From: Oscillospiraceae bacterium | GTDB lineage: Bacteria; Bacillota; Clostridia; Oscillospirales; Oscillospiraceae | Assembly: GCA_015068495.1 (NCBI GenBank) | Contig: SVKL01000002.1 | Location: 33,526 to 97,525 of the forward strand | Reading direction: 5' to 3' | Length of the DNA stretch: 64,000 nt | Part shown: one piece after another, positions 10,301-18,957 of the stretch | Layout of the letters: each line of letters opens with the position of its first letter | Numbering within the stretch: the first letter of the stretch is position 1 | Translations under genes and position numbers: made by a program | The notes under the pieces: generated by a model | What the model was told of the DNA's origin: nothing | The model's input: only the letters and a program-made list of their open reading frames with translations | Databases searched by the model: none

Positions 10301-10972
10301 GCTGCCGGCAACCGGCTGATTGCAGAACTGAAGCGGAAAATTTCCGCCTTGGGCACACCCAACTTAGGCGCAATTGAGGAATTCGCACGGGTCAACGAGC
10401 GTTATTCCTATTTGACAGAGCAGCGGGACGATGTGTTGGGCGCAAAGAAAGAGCTGGAGGGTATCATCAAGGAAATCACCCAGCAGATGACAGAGATTTT
10501 TGTCACCGAGTTTGCCAAAATCAACGAGTATTTCGGCAAGGTCTTTGAGGAGATGTTCGGCGGCGGTAAGGGTCAGCTGTTACTGGAAGACCCGGAGGAG
10601 CCCTTGACCTGCGGCATTGAGATTCGCGTTCAGCCTCCCGGAAAGCAGGTCAAGACCATCACCTTGCTGTCCGGCGGTGAAAAAGCCTTCGTGGCAATTG
10701 CGTTGTATTTTGCTATTTTGAAGGTGCGTCCCACGCCCTTCTGTATGCTGGACGAGATTGACGCAGCGCTGGATGACAGAAACGTGGAACGGTTCTCTTC
10801 CTATCTGCGGAACTTAAGCAACAAAACCCAGTTTATCGTCATTACCCACCGCCGCGGCACAATGGAGGCATCGGACGTGCTCTACGGTGTGACTATGCAG
10901 GAACAGGGCATCAGTAAACTGCTCCGTTTGGACCTGAACCAAATGGAAACCTATCTGGGCTTAATGATATAA
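7400..10972 (+). CDS. smc: Chromosome segregation protein SMC
   Basis: Walker A GPNGSGKSNISDAI, hinge region, LLSGGEKAFVAIALYFAIL and DEIDAALDD; GTG start. Confidence 0.97.
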   Translation: MYLKSLEVQGFKSFPDKTVIRFGDDITAIVGPNGSGKSNISDAILWVMGEQSTKTLRGAKMEDVIFGGTQKRAPVGFAEATLTLDNSDRALPYDADEVMITRRYYRSGDSEYYINKQSARLRDINEMFMDTGLGREGYSNIGQGRIDEILSLKSADRREIFEEAAGISKYRHRKEETERKLAHTEDNLMRIGDKVSELELQLEPLRVQSEKATKYLALREELQGVEVAVWMDKLEKLSAEAKKAEEDYTSASFVLQQAHEDLDKLYRATEQMSADLRHQNGTVDTLRDQVSLLEGTHQQIDGQIAILRSTIANNEENIHRNQEDLQGQESRSSGISAQLEQANVRISEIDAVLTEKAQQTAQLQKSLMAMTADAQGLTRQFMELRTREVALTGDLAAREADTKTLEINLGESQARIDQILSDLQSGSEKEQQARDQLAESQKLLRAAQEEVTANQNTIDGYSLRQATRAKRRDELAEQVQKIRNQLDTVQNKAQVFRAMEKDFEGYQKSVRTVMQEAKRGGLRNVHGPVSQLIRTDERYTVAIEIALGGALQQVVVDNEQDGKAVLNFLKRTGGGRTTVLPISTVQGRALQEKGVENCRGYVGIASKLVKFENRYSGVMENLLGRTVVAEDIDAAIAMAKQYGNRFKIVTLDGQVMNAGGSMTGGSVNKEAGILSRANELDKLEKQEKDLSEKLKTVETEFQEARRGADQVEFQLNAAKEQLQEAEKQVLTNEGLVRQHEIWLQAICEAKASANTELENLQKRQTADREQQAAVYAQIDVFSAQLAETREKLQTLEGTQSEADKAVAVITDQINVLRTDSAALEAERNTANAHIADLRILQAATEGDRSRKLADIDAILAENARLAEEIERQQLRQQENAQETARVRQAMTDALGEYARIEAEKSKAEGDIQEKNKSILTMERTCALLENKKETTVIEERNTIDKLWDTYGLTPGTAAEKRGEIESVAAGNRLIAELKRKISALGTPNLGAIEEFARVNERYSYLTEQRDDVLGAKKELEGIIKEITQQMTEIFVTEFAKINEYFGKVFEEMFGGGKGQLLLEDPEEPLTCGIEIRVQPPGKQVKTITLLSGGEKAFVAIALYFAILKVRPTPFCMLDEIDAALDDRNVERFSSYLRNLSNKTQFIVITHRRGTMEASDVLYGVTMQEQGISKLLRLDLNQMETYLGLMI

Positions 10973-10982
10973 AGGAGTTTAT

Positions 10983-11888
10983 ATGGGCTTTTTTGATAAA
11001 ATTAAGGCTGGCCTTTCCAAGACACGCAATGCCTTGTCGGATACCTTAGGCAGCGTGTTTACCGGCTTTTCGGAAATCGACGATGATTTCTACGATGAGC
11101 TGGAAGAGGGGCTGATTTTGGCGGACTTAGGGGTGGAAACAGCGGTGAAGGCTGCTGACCGCCTGCGTAAAACCGTGAAAGAGCGCCACTTAAAGACCAC
11201 GGAAGAGGCAAAAGAGGCTTTGAAGGAAATTCTGGTGGATATGCTGAATGTGGGAGATACATCCCTCAATTTGTCCACCGCGCCTGCTGTGGTGCTGGTA
11301 ATCGGCGTCAACGGCGTAGGCAAGACCACCACCATCGGCAAGCTTGCCACTCAGCTAAAAAAGCAGGGCAAGGATGTGCTGCTGGTTGCAGGGGATACCT
11401 TTCGGGCTGCAGCGGCGGACCAGTTGGAAATTTGGGCTGAGCGTTCCGGCTGCGGCATTGTCCGCCAGCACGAGGGCGCAGACCCTGCTTCCGTGGTGTA
11501 TGACGGCATCCAATCCGCTAAGGCTAAGGGCGCAGATGTGATTTTGATTGACACTGCCGGCAGACTTCACAACAAGCAAAACCTGATGAACGAGCTGAAT
11601 AAAATCAGCCGGATTGTGGAGCGGGAGCTGCCCAATGCCGCCAAGGAGGTTCTGCTGGTGCTGGATGGCACAACCGGTCAGAACGGTCTGCTGCAGGCAA
11701 AGCAGTTTAAGGAAATTGCCGGCGTTACTTCCATCGCCCTGACCAAGCTGGACGGCACGGCCAAAGGCGGCATTGTAATCGCCGTGGCGGACAGCCTGCA
11801 AATTCCCGTAAAGTTTATTGGCGTGGGGGAGCAGGCAGATGACTTAATGCCTTTTGAGGCAAAGGACTTCGTAGAAGCCCTCTTATAA
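10983..11888 (+). CDS. ftsY: Signal recognition particle receptor FtsY
   Basis: GVNGVGKTTTIGKLA, AGDTFRAAAADQL, DTAGRLHNKQNLM, TKLDGTAKGG. Confidence 0.97.
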   Translation: MGFFDKIKAGLSKTRNALSDTLGSVFTGFSEIDDDFYDELEEGLILADLGVETAVKAADRLRKTVKERHLKTTEEAKEALKEILVDMLNVGDTSLNLSTAPAVVLVIGVNGVGKTTTIGKLATQLKKQGKDVLLVAGDTFRAAAADQLEIWAERSGCGIVRQHEGADPASVVYDGIQSAKAKGADVILIDTAGRLHNKQNLMNELNKISRIVERELPNAAKEVLLVLDGTTGQNGLLQAKQFKEIAGVTSIALTKLDGTAKGGIVIAVADSLQIPVKFIGVGEQADDLMPFEAKDFVEALL

Positions 11889-11889
11889 C

Positions 11890-11940
11890 CCACGTCATTG
11901 CCAGGAGCCGCTTGCGGCGACGTGGCAATCTCCTGTAACA
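11890..11940. repeat. Intergenic palindromic repeat of the CGTCATTGC..GGAG..GACGTGGCAATCTCC type
   Basis: cacgtcattgccaggagccgcttgcggcgacgtggcaatctcctgtaaca, internally palindromic. Confidence 0.5.
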
Positions 11941-11965
11941 TTCAAAGACAATAGAGGACAAAACA

Positions 11966-12571
11966 ATGAAAGTTGTATTGGCAAGTAAGAATAAGCATAA
12001 ATTAGAGGAAATCAGCAAAATTACCCAGCAGTTTGATATGGAGCTGGTGCTCCAATCCGAATTGGGTGTGGATATTGACGTGGAGGAAAACGGCAGCAGC
12101 TTTGAGGAGAATTCTCTCATTAAGGCAAAGGCGGTTATGGAAGCCACCGGTCTGCCTGCCTTGGCAGACGATTCCGGCATTGCGGTGGACGCATTAAACG
12201 GCGAGCCGGGGATTTATTCCGCCCGCTACGGCTTTGACGACACCTTGGATGACTGGGGAAGACTTCAGCTGTTACTGAAGAATACCGAACACGTGCCGGA
12301 CGGTGAGCGGCAGGCGCAGTTTGTGTGTGTCATCACGATGGTTACGCCCGACGGTAAGACCATTCAGGCCCGGGGTGAGATTCACGGGGAATTGCTCCGT
12401 GCGCCGGTGGGGGAGAACGGTTTTGGTTATGACCCGATTTTTTACTATCCCCCTATGGGTAAGTCCACGGCAGAAATGACCCCTGATGAGAAGAATCAGG
12501 TATCTCATCGGGCAAATGCTCTGAAGGTGTTCTATGAGAAGTTAAAGGAGGCAGGTTATGCTGACAAGTAA
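11966..12571 (+). CDS. rdgB: XTP/dITP diphosphatase (RdgB/HAM1 family)
   Basis: VVLASKNKHKLEEI; ADDSGIAVDALNGEPGIYSARY; FGYDPIFY. Confidence 0.95.
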   Translation: MKVVLASKNKHKLEEISKITQQFDMELVLQSELGVDIDVEENGSSFEENSLIKAKAVMEATGLPALADDSGIAVDALNGEPGIYSARYGFDDTLDDWGRLQLLLKNTEHVPDGERQAQFVCVITMVTPDGKTIQARGEIHGELLRAPVGENGFGYDPIFYYPPMGKSTAEMTPDEKNQVSHRANALKVFYEKLKEAGYADK

Positions 12572-13031
12572 ACAGCGCTCTGAGCTTCGCGGACAAGCCA
12601 CTACCATTGACACTACCTTGATGGTAGGCAAGGGCGGCGTGACGGAGGCGGTGATTGCCGAGGCAGAGAATCAGCTTAACACCCGTGAACTGGTAAAGGG
12701 CAAGGTGCTGGAAGGCGCGATGATGACACCCAGAGAGGTGTGTGATGAATTGTGTGAAGCCACCGGCGCTGAGGGCATTGGTGTGATTGGCACAAAGTTT
12801 GTGATTTACCGCTTCAGCGAAAAGCTTCAGGAGGAACGGAATCAGACCGGCAGAGCCAAACGGAAGGAAACACCCACCGGCAAGAAGAATCCTGTCCGCA
12901 AGGGTGCGCAGGCACGGCGGCAGGCGGCCAGAAAAGTGCGTGAGCAACGCAATGAGTACTTCCGTCAGCAGGCCATTGACAAGGCCATTGAACGGGAACG
13001 GGAAAAACAGTTCAGAGAGTCCAACGAATGA
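12558..13031 (+). CDS. yhbY: YhbY-family RNA-binding protein with basic C-terminal extension
   Basis: LTSKQRSELRGQA..VGKGGVTEAVI...LVKGKVL; lysine/arginine-rich tail. Confidence 0.85.
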   Translation: MLTSKQRSELRGQATTIDTTLMVGKGGVTEAVIAEAENQLNTRELVKGKVLEGAMMTPREVCDELCEATGAEGIGVIGTKFVIYRFSEKLQEERNQTGRAKRKETPTGKKNPVRKGAQARRQAARKVREQRNEYFRQQAIDKAIEREREKQFRESNE

Positions 13032-13047
13032 AAAGGGGGCATAGGCA

Positions 13048-14226
13048 GTGGAGCGAATCGGTATTTACGGCGGTACGTTTAACCCACCTCACGTGGGGCA
13101 TATTCGGGCTGCCCGGTATGCCATTGACGCATTAAAGCTGGAAAAGCTGCTGCTGATACCTTCCTGCATTGCTCCCCATAAGGCACTTCCCGCGGATGCG
13201 CCCACGCCAACGCAGCGGCTGGAAATGGTGCGGCTGTCGGCGCTGGAAAAAATGGAAGTGTGCGATATCGAGCTGAGCCGCGGCGGCACCAGCTACACCT
13301 ATGAAACGGTGGATAGCTTGGCAAAGCAATACCCCAAAAAGGAACTGGTTTTGCTGATGGGCACAGATATGTTTCTGTCCTTTTTAACTTGGAGAGAACC
13401 GGAGCGGATACTCAAAAATGTGTCTGTGGGCGTTCTGTATCGGGGCGATAAAGGGGAACTGGAGCAAATTGCTGAGCAAAAAAAGAATTTAGAGAAGCTG
13501 GGCACTACGGTCTATTTGATAGAAAACCCCATCAATGCCATATCATCTACCCAGTTGCGCAGGCTGCTGATATTTGGATGCGGCAAGACGTTTTTGCCTG
13601 ACGGTGTAGAGGATTACATTATAAAAAACGGACTTTACGGCACGAAAAAGGATTATCACAACCTGCCGATGGATGCTTTGGAACAGGTGGTTGTGAGCCT
13701 TCTTAAGCCCAACCGGGTTGCCCACGTTTTGGGCTGCCGGGATACAGCCATCGATTTGGCAAAGCGCTGGGGGGCAGATGCTACCGATGCCGGTCGGGCA
13801 GGCTTGCTTCACGACATTACCAAGGCTTTGGACGGCCCGCTTCAATTGACTTTGTGCGATGAATATGGTATTGTACTGGGTGACTTTTTCCAAAAATACA
13901 CCAAAACTCTCCACGCCCTTACAGGCAGCTTGGTAGCAGAGCGTATTTTTGGAGAAAATCAACAGGTAGTGGATGCAATCCGCAGCCACACCACCGGCAA
14001 AGCCAATATGAACACCTTGGAAAAAATCCTGTATGTTGCCGACTATATGGAGCCCAATCGGGATTTCCCCGGTGTGGAAAAGCTGCGGCAGCTTGCTTAT
14101 ACGGATTTGGATAAGGCACTGAAGCTGGGTCTGGAAATGACCGTGGCTTTACTGAACAAGAACAATCAGGAAATTTCTCCGGCATCTGCGGAGGCGCTTG
14201 CCTTCTTGGAAAAAGCCGGTGTATAA
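13048..14226 (+). CDS. nadD: Nicotinate-nucleotide adenylyltransferase fused to YqeK-like HD domain
   Basis: N-terminal IGIYGGTFNPPHVGHI nucleotidyltransferase; C-terminal HVLGCRDTAIDLA...LLHDITK HD motif in one continuous frame; GTG start. Confidence 0.9.
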   Translation: MERIGIYGGTFNPPHVGHIRAARYAIDALKLEKLLLIPSCIAPHKALPADAPTPTQRLEMVRLSALEKMEVCDIELSRGGTSYTYETVDSLAKQYPKKELVLLMGTDMFLSFLTWREPERILKNVSVGVLYRGDKGELEQIAEQKKNLEKLGTTVYLIENPINAISSTQLRRLLIFGCGKTFLPDGVEDYIIKNGLYGTKKDYHNLPMDALEQVVVSLLKPNRVAHVLGCRDTAIDLAKRWGADATDAGRAGLLHDITKALDGPLQLTLCDEYGIVLGDFFQKYTKTLHALTGSLVAERIFGENQQVVDAIRSHTTGKANMNTLEKILYVADYMEPNRDFPGVEKLRQLAYTDLDKALKLGLEMTVALLNKNNQEISPASAEALAFLEKAGV

Positions 14227-14247
14227 CGACGAGGAAGGATAGAAAAT

Positions 14248-14610
14248 ATGTTAAGTGCAAAAGAAGTTGCCTATGAAGTAACAAAGGCGCTGGACGAAAA
14301 AAAGGGTATGGACATTAAGCTCCTGAAAATTGATAAGGTAAGCTCTCTTGCAGATTATTTTTTGATTTGCACCGGCACATCCAATACCCACGTAAAGACC
14401 CTCTGCGACTATGCAGAGCACACCCTGGAGCAGTTAGGCGAGCCTATGCTGGGTCGAGAAGGACACCGCGGTAACACTTGGGAGCTGCTGGATTACGGCA
14501 GCTTGGTGATTCACGTGTTTACGGAAGATGCAAGAGAATTCTACTCCTTGGAGCGCCTGTGGGCAGATGCCGAGCAGGTGGACATCGGAGATATTGTGAC
14601 AGAAGAGTGA
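14248..14610 (+). CDS. rsfS: Ribosome silencing factor RsfS
   Basis: DEKKGMDIKLLKIDKVSSLADYFLICTGTSNTHV; WELLDYGSLVIHVF. Confidence 0.95.
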   Translation: MLSAKEVAYEVTKALDEKKGMDIKLLKIDKVSSLADYFLICTGTSNTHVKTLCDYAEHTLEQLGEPMLGREGHRGNTWELLDYGSLVIHVFTEDAREFYSLERLWADAEQVDIGDIVTEE

Positions 14611-14620
14611 GGAAACGGCA

Positions 14621-17044
14621 ATGATTTACGAGCACGACAAAGTTGAAGCCAAATGGCAAAAATACTGGGAAGAGCACGATACCTTCCATACGGACGTGTG
14701 GGATTTTAGCAAGCCTAAGTATTACGTTTTGGATATGTTCCCGTACCCCAGCGGCGTAGGCCTGCACGCCGGTCACCCGGAGGGCTATACCGCAACGGAT
14801 ATTATGTCCCGTATGAAGCGTATGCAGGGCTATAACGTTCTGCACCCTATGGGCTATGACTCCTTCGGTCTGCCGGCAGAGCAGTACGCTGTGGATACCG
14901 GCAACCATCCCAATGGCTTTACCCAGGCAAATATCGAAACCTTCTCCAAGCAGCTGAAGGAGCTGGGCTTTGACTATGACTGGTCCAAGGTGATTGCCAC
15001 CTCTGACCCGGATTTTTATAAGTGGACCCAGTGGATTTTTAAGAAGCTGTACGAAAAAGGCTACGCCAAGCGGATTGAAATGCCCGTAAACTGGTGTGAG
15101 GCGCTGGGTACCGTGCTTGCCAATGACGAAGTCATCGACGGCAAGAGTGAGCGTGGCGGCTATCCCGTTGTGAAGAAAATGATGATGCAGTGGGTCATTG
15201 ACCAGCCTGCATTTGCTGAAAAGCTGCTGGAGGGCTTGAATGAAATTGACTGGCCTGAATCCACTAAGGAAATCCAGCGCAACTGGATCGGTAAGTCCAC
15301 CGGTGTGGAGGTGGACTTCAAGTTGGTAGGCGGCGGAGAGTTTTCCATCTACACCACCTGTATTGAAACCATCTACGGCATTACCTTTATGGTCTTAGCG
15401 CCTGACGGCAAGATTACCGAAAGCCTGCTTGACCGGGTGGAAAACCGGGCAGAGGTGGAAGCTTATATTGCAGAGGCTGCAAAGAAGAGTGAAATCGACC
15501 GTACCGACGCCAGCAAGACCAAGACCGGCTGCTGCTTGAAGGGTATTTATGCGATTAACCCTGTCAACGGCAAGGAAGTGCCTGTGTTCATCGGTGATTT
15601 TGTTCTGGGCAACTACGGCACCGGCGCAGTTATGGCTGTTCCCAGCCACGACCAGCGTGACTTTGAATATGCCGTTGCCCACAACATTCCTATGATTCAG
15701 GTTATCGAAGGCCGGGATGTGTCCGAATGTGCCTTCGAAAAGCAGGATTACTTAGGCAAGGACTGTAAGCTTGTAAATTCCGAGGAGTTCACCGGCCTGA
15801 CCGTGGAGGAGGCTAAGGAGGCTATCACTGTCAAGCTGGAGAAGATGGGTGTTGCCAGAAGAAAGGTAAACTACCACTTCCGTGAGTGGATTTTTGCCCG
15901 TCAGCGCTACTGGGGCGAGCCTGTTCCTTGCGTATATACCGAGGACGGCAAGACCGTGTTCCTGCCGGACAGCGAGCTGCCCTTGATTCTGCCGGAGCTG
16001 GAAGACTATAAGGGCAAGGGCGGAAAAGCGCCTTTGGAAAACGCAGAGCAGTGGAAGCACTACGACCAAAACGGCATTAAGGGTCTGCGTGAGACCTCTA
16101 CTATGCCCGGTTCTGCCGGTTCTTCCTGGTACTTTATGCGTTATATCGACCCCAAGAACGAGAACGCTTTCTGTGACCCGGAGCTTTTGAAGCACTGGCT
16201 GCCTGTTGATTTGTATATCGGCGGCCCCGAGCACGCAGTAGGCCACCTGATTTACTCCCGTATCTGGACCCGTTTCCTGTACGATAACGGTCTTTCTCCC
16301 GTTGCCGAGCCTTTCAAAAAGCTGGTGCATCAGGGTATGATTTTGGGTGAAAACGGCATCAAGATGGGTAAGCGTTTCCCCGAATTCGTGGTCAATCCCA
16401 GTGATGTGGTCCGGGAATACGGCGCAGACACCCTGCGTTTGTATGAGATGTTTATGGGTCCGCTGGAGGTTTCCAAGCCTTGGAGCACCACCGGCGTTGC
16501 CGGCGCAAAGAAGTTTATTAACCGTGTGTGGAACTTCTTTACAGAGCCTGCCAATATCACAGATACCGACGACGGCAAGCTGACCAAGGTTTACCATCAA
16601 ACGGTAAAGAAAGTCACCTCTGACTTTGAGGTTTTGGGCTTCAATACCGCCATTGCTCAGATGATGGTCTTTGTGAATGAGGTCTATAAGAACGGCACCT
16701 GCCCCAGAGAATATGCCGAGGGCTTTGTCAAAATGATTTCCTGCATCATTCCCCATGTGGGTGAGGAGATTTGGCAGACGCTGGGTCACGATAATACCAT
16801 CGCTTATGAGCCTTGGCCTGCCTACGATGAAGCCAAGTGCAAAGACAGCGAGGTTACCTTTGCGGTGCAGGTCAACGGTAAGATGCGTGGCACTGTGGTG
16901 ATGGATGCCGACCTTGACAATGACACGGTGGTAAAGAACGTGCTGGCAGACCAGAAAATTGCAGCCTTCCTGGAAAAGAATGGCGGCAATATTGTCAAGA
17001 CCATTGTTGTTAAGAACAAATTGGTGAACTTGATTGTAAAATAA
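14621..17044 (+). CDS. leuS: Leucyl-tRNA synthetase
   Basis: MFPYPSGVGLHAGHPEGYTATDI; KMGKRFPE (KMSKS variant region); editing domain. Confidence 0.97.
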   Translation: MIYEHDKVEAKWQKYWEEHDTFHTDVWDFSKPKYYVLDMFPYPSGVGLHAGHPEGYTATDIMSRMKRMQGYNVLHPMGYDSFGLPAEQYAVDTGNHPNGFTQANIETFSKQLKELGFDYDWSKVIATSDPDFYKWTQWIFKKLYEKGYAKRIEMPVNWCEALGTVLANDEVIDGKSERGGYPVVKKMMMQWVIDQPAFAEKLLEGLNEIDWPESTKEIQRNWIGKSTGVEVDFKLVGGGEFSIYTTCIETIYGITFMVLAPDGKITESLLDRVENRAEVEAYIAEAAKKSEIDRTDASKTKTGCCLKGIYAINPVNGKEVPVFIGDFVLGNYGTGAVMAVPSHDQRDFEYAVAHNIPMIQVIEGRDVSECAFEKQDYLGKDCKLVNSEEFTGLTVEEAKEAITVKLEKMGVARRKVNYHFREWIFARQRYWGEPVPCVYTEDGKTVFLPDSELPLILPELEDYKGKGGKAPLENAEQWKHYDQNGIKGLRETSTMPGSAGSSWYFMRYIDPKNENAFCDPELLKHWLPVDLYIGGPEHAVGHLIYSRIWTRFLYDNGLSPVAEPFKKLVHQGMILGENGIKMGKRFPEFVVNPSDVVREYGADTLRLYEMFMGPLEVSKPWSTTGVAGAKKFINRVWNFFTEPANITDTDDGKLTKVYHQTVKKVTSDFEVLGFNTAIAQMMVFVNEVYKNGTCPREYAEGFVKMISCIIPHVGEEIWQTLGHDNTIAYEPWPAYDEAKCKDSEVTFAVQVNGKMRGTVVMDADLDNDTVVKNVLADQKIAAFLEKNGGNIVKTIVVKNKLVNLIVK

Positions 17045-17086
17045 GCAGGTTTTGCCAAAATTAAGTCAAAAAGGCAGAAATGTGGC

Positions 17087-17115
17087 TTGACAAAACAAGA
17101 AATTCAGCATATAAT
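17087..17115 (+). promoter_or_regulatory. Consensus sigma-A promoter for rpsU
   Basis: TTGACA-N17-TATAAT. Confidence 0.75.
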
Positions 17116-17182
17116 AGTCGAGCCGATATGGCCCTGAAAGTGTCCAGGATTTAGCCGGACACCATCGGAGGGAGGGAAAACA

Positions 17183-17365
17183 ATGTCTGAAATTCGCGTT
17201 AAGGAAAACGAATCCTTGGAGAGTGCTCTGCGTCGTTTTAAGCGTAGCTGCGCCAAGGAGGGCGTTATCGCCGAAGTGAAGAAGCGTGAGCATTACGTCA
17301 GCCCCAGTCTGAAGCGTAAGCAGAAGTCCGAAGCTGCCCGTAAGAACAAGAAGAAGTTCTATTGA
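17183..17365 (+). CDS. rpsU: 30S ribosomal protein S21
   Basis: [54 protein letters not shown]. Confidence 0.95.
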   Translation: MSEIRVKENESLESALRRFKRSCAKEGVIAEVKKREHYVSPSLKRKQKSEAARKNKKKFY

Positions 17366-17394
17366 TTCTCTCTCCGGAGCTTTTGAAACAAGTA

Positions 17395-17423
17395 ACCCCA
17401 CAGGCTGTGCCTGTGGGGTTTTT
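17395..17423 (+). terminator. Rho-independent terminator after rpsU
   Basis: accccacaggctgtgcctgtggggttttt. Confidence 0.85.
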
Positions 17424-17518
17424 GTGGCATTATTAACAGAATAATCAGCGTACCTGCCTGTGAAAATATAACCTTTGCACAGAAAAAAAGAAACGGCAAA
17501 AATTTTTGAAAAAACCTG

Positions 17519-17547
17519 TTGACTTTAGCAAGGTGAAGTGCTATATT
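17519..17547 (+). promoter_or_regulatory. sigma-A-like promoter of the T-box leader
   Basis: TTGACT-N17-TATATT. Confidence 0.6.
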
Positions 17548-17553
17548 ATCGGC

Positions 17554-17840
17554 AACAACATAAACAAAAGGCGTTTGAGCAGAAATCAGTAACCGATAAA
17601 CCGGGATTTCAGAGAGCTGTTGGATGGTGCAAAACAGCAGTCCCCATTCGGCGAATTCCTTCTGTGAGCTGGGGACTGAAGAGCAATTGCGTAGGTCCTT
17701 CCGGTTGCAACCGTTATATTGCAAAGGTGTGATAGCACCTTATGAGGCCCTTTCTGTGAGGAGAGGGTGAAGCAGAGTGGTAACACGGTTTTAAGCCGTC
17801 CCTGTTTTTCCAATCGGAAAAACAGGCTTTTTTATTTTTG
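17554..17840 (+). promoter_or_regulatory. T-box leader (tRNA-sensing riboswitch), specifier candidate TTC (Phe)
   Basis: AGTA loop motif, AGAGAGC...GGATGGTGCAA stem I features, GAATTC specifier region, T-box-like agcagagtggtaacacgg, then terminator hairpin cctgtttttccaatcggaaaaacagg-ttttttattttt. Confidence 0.82.
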
Positions 17841-17900
17841 TAGGTTTGCATAGCCAAGAAATGACTATGTGGATAAAATTTTTCTAAGGGAGAGTTTGTT

Positions 17901-18875
17901 ATGAAAAAAGTATTGTCTATTGTTTTGGCGTTGGCGCTGTGTGTCAGCTGCTGCGCTATGCTCACCGCCTGTGGCGAAAAGAAAACAGATGCTAAGTATA
18001 AAATCGGTATCTGCCAGCTGGTTGAGCACGTTGCGCTGGATGCCGCAACCGAGGGCTTTAAGCAGGCGGTTATTGATGAGCTGGGTGAGGACGCAGTAGA
18101 GTTTGACCTCCAAAACGGTCAGAACGATGCCAACACCTGCTCCACCATTGTAAACCAGTTCGTATCCAACAAGGTTGACCTGATTATGGCAAATGCAACG
18201 CCTGCCCTGCAGGCAGCTGCTGCAGCCACCGCCGAGATTCCTATTCTGGGCACCTCCGTTACGGAATACGGCGTTGCTTTGGAAATCAAGGACTTTAACG
18301 GCACTGTTGGCGGCAACATCTCCGGTACTTCCGATTTGGCGCCTCTGGACAAGCAGGTGGAAATGATCACAGCATGGTGCCCCGATGCCAAGACCGTTGG
18401 TCTGCTGTACTGCTCTAAGGAAGCAAACAGCCAGTATCAGGTTGAATATGTAAAGACTGAGCTGGAGAAGAAGAACGTTACCGCAACATTGTATCCCTTC
18501 GCCGACTCCAATGACTTGGCGCAGATCTGCACCACTGCTGCTGACAACTGCGACGTGATCTATGTGCCTACCGATAATACCGTTGCTGAAAACACCGGTA
18601 TCATTAACAATATCTGCGAGCCCAAGAAGATTCCCCTCATCGGTGGCGATGAAGGCATTTGCGCCGGCTGCGGTACGGCAACCCTTTGCATCAGCTACTA
18701 CGATCTCGGCTACACCACCGGCAAGATGGCTGTTAAGGTTTTGACCGGCGAGGCAAAGATTTCCGAGATGCCCATCGGCTATGCCGACAAGCAGACCCCC
18801 AAGTACAACAAGCAGAACTGTGAAGCCTTGGACATTGCGCCTCTGGATGGCTACGAGGCAATCGAAGCAAAATAA
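17901..18875 (+). CDS. ABC transporter substrate-binding lipoprotein (ABC_sub_bind family, predicted amino-acid uptake)
   Basis: Lipobox LTACGEKK; YKIGICQLVEHVALDAATEGFKQAV; IPILGTSVTEYG. Confidence 0.85.
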   Translation: MKKVLSIVLALALCVSCCAMLTACGEKKTDAKYKIGICQLVEHVALDAATEGFKQAVIDELGEDAVEFDLQNGQNDANTCSTIVNQFVSNKVDLIMANATPALQAAAAATAEIPILGTSVTEYGVALEIKDFNGTVGGNISGTSDLAPLDKQVEMITAWCPDAKTVGLLYCSKEANSQYQVEYVKTELEKKNVTATLYPFADSNDLAQICTTAADNCDVIYVPTDNTVAENTGIINNICEPKKIPLIGGDEGICAGCGTATLCISYYDLGYTTGKMAVKVLTGEAKISEMPIGYADKQTPKYNKQNCEALDIAPLDGYEAIEAK

Positions 18876-18892
18876 TAGTGCAATCTTAGGTT

Positions 18893-18930
18893 TTTTCAGC
18901 CGGAGAGACCAATCTCTCTCCGGCTGAAAA
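18893..18930 (+). terminator. Intercistronic hairpin between substrate-binding protein and permease genes
   Basis: ttttcagccggagagaccaatctctctccggctgaaaa; no long T-run, so attenuator/mRNA stabiliser possible. Confidence 0.5.
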
Positions 18931-18957
18931 TTCAGTTTATAAATACAGGTGAATTGA

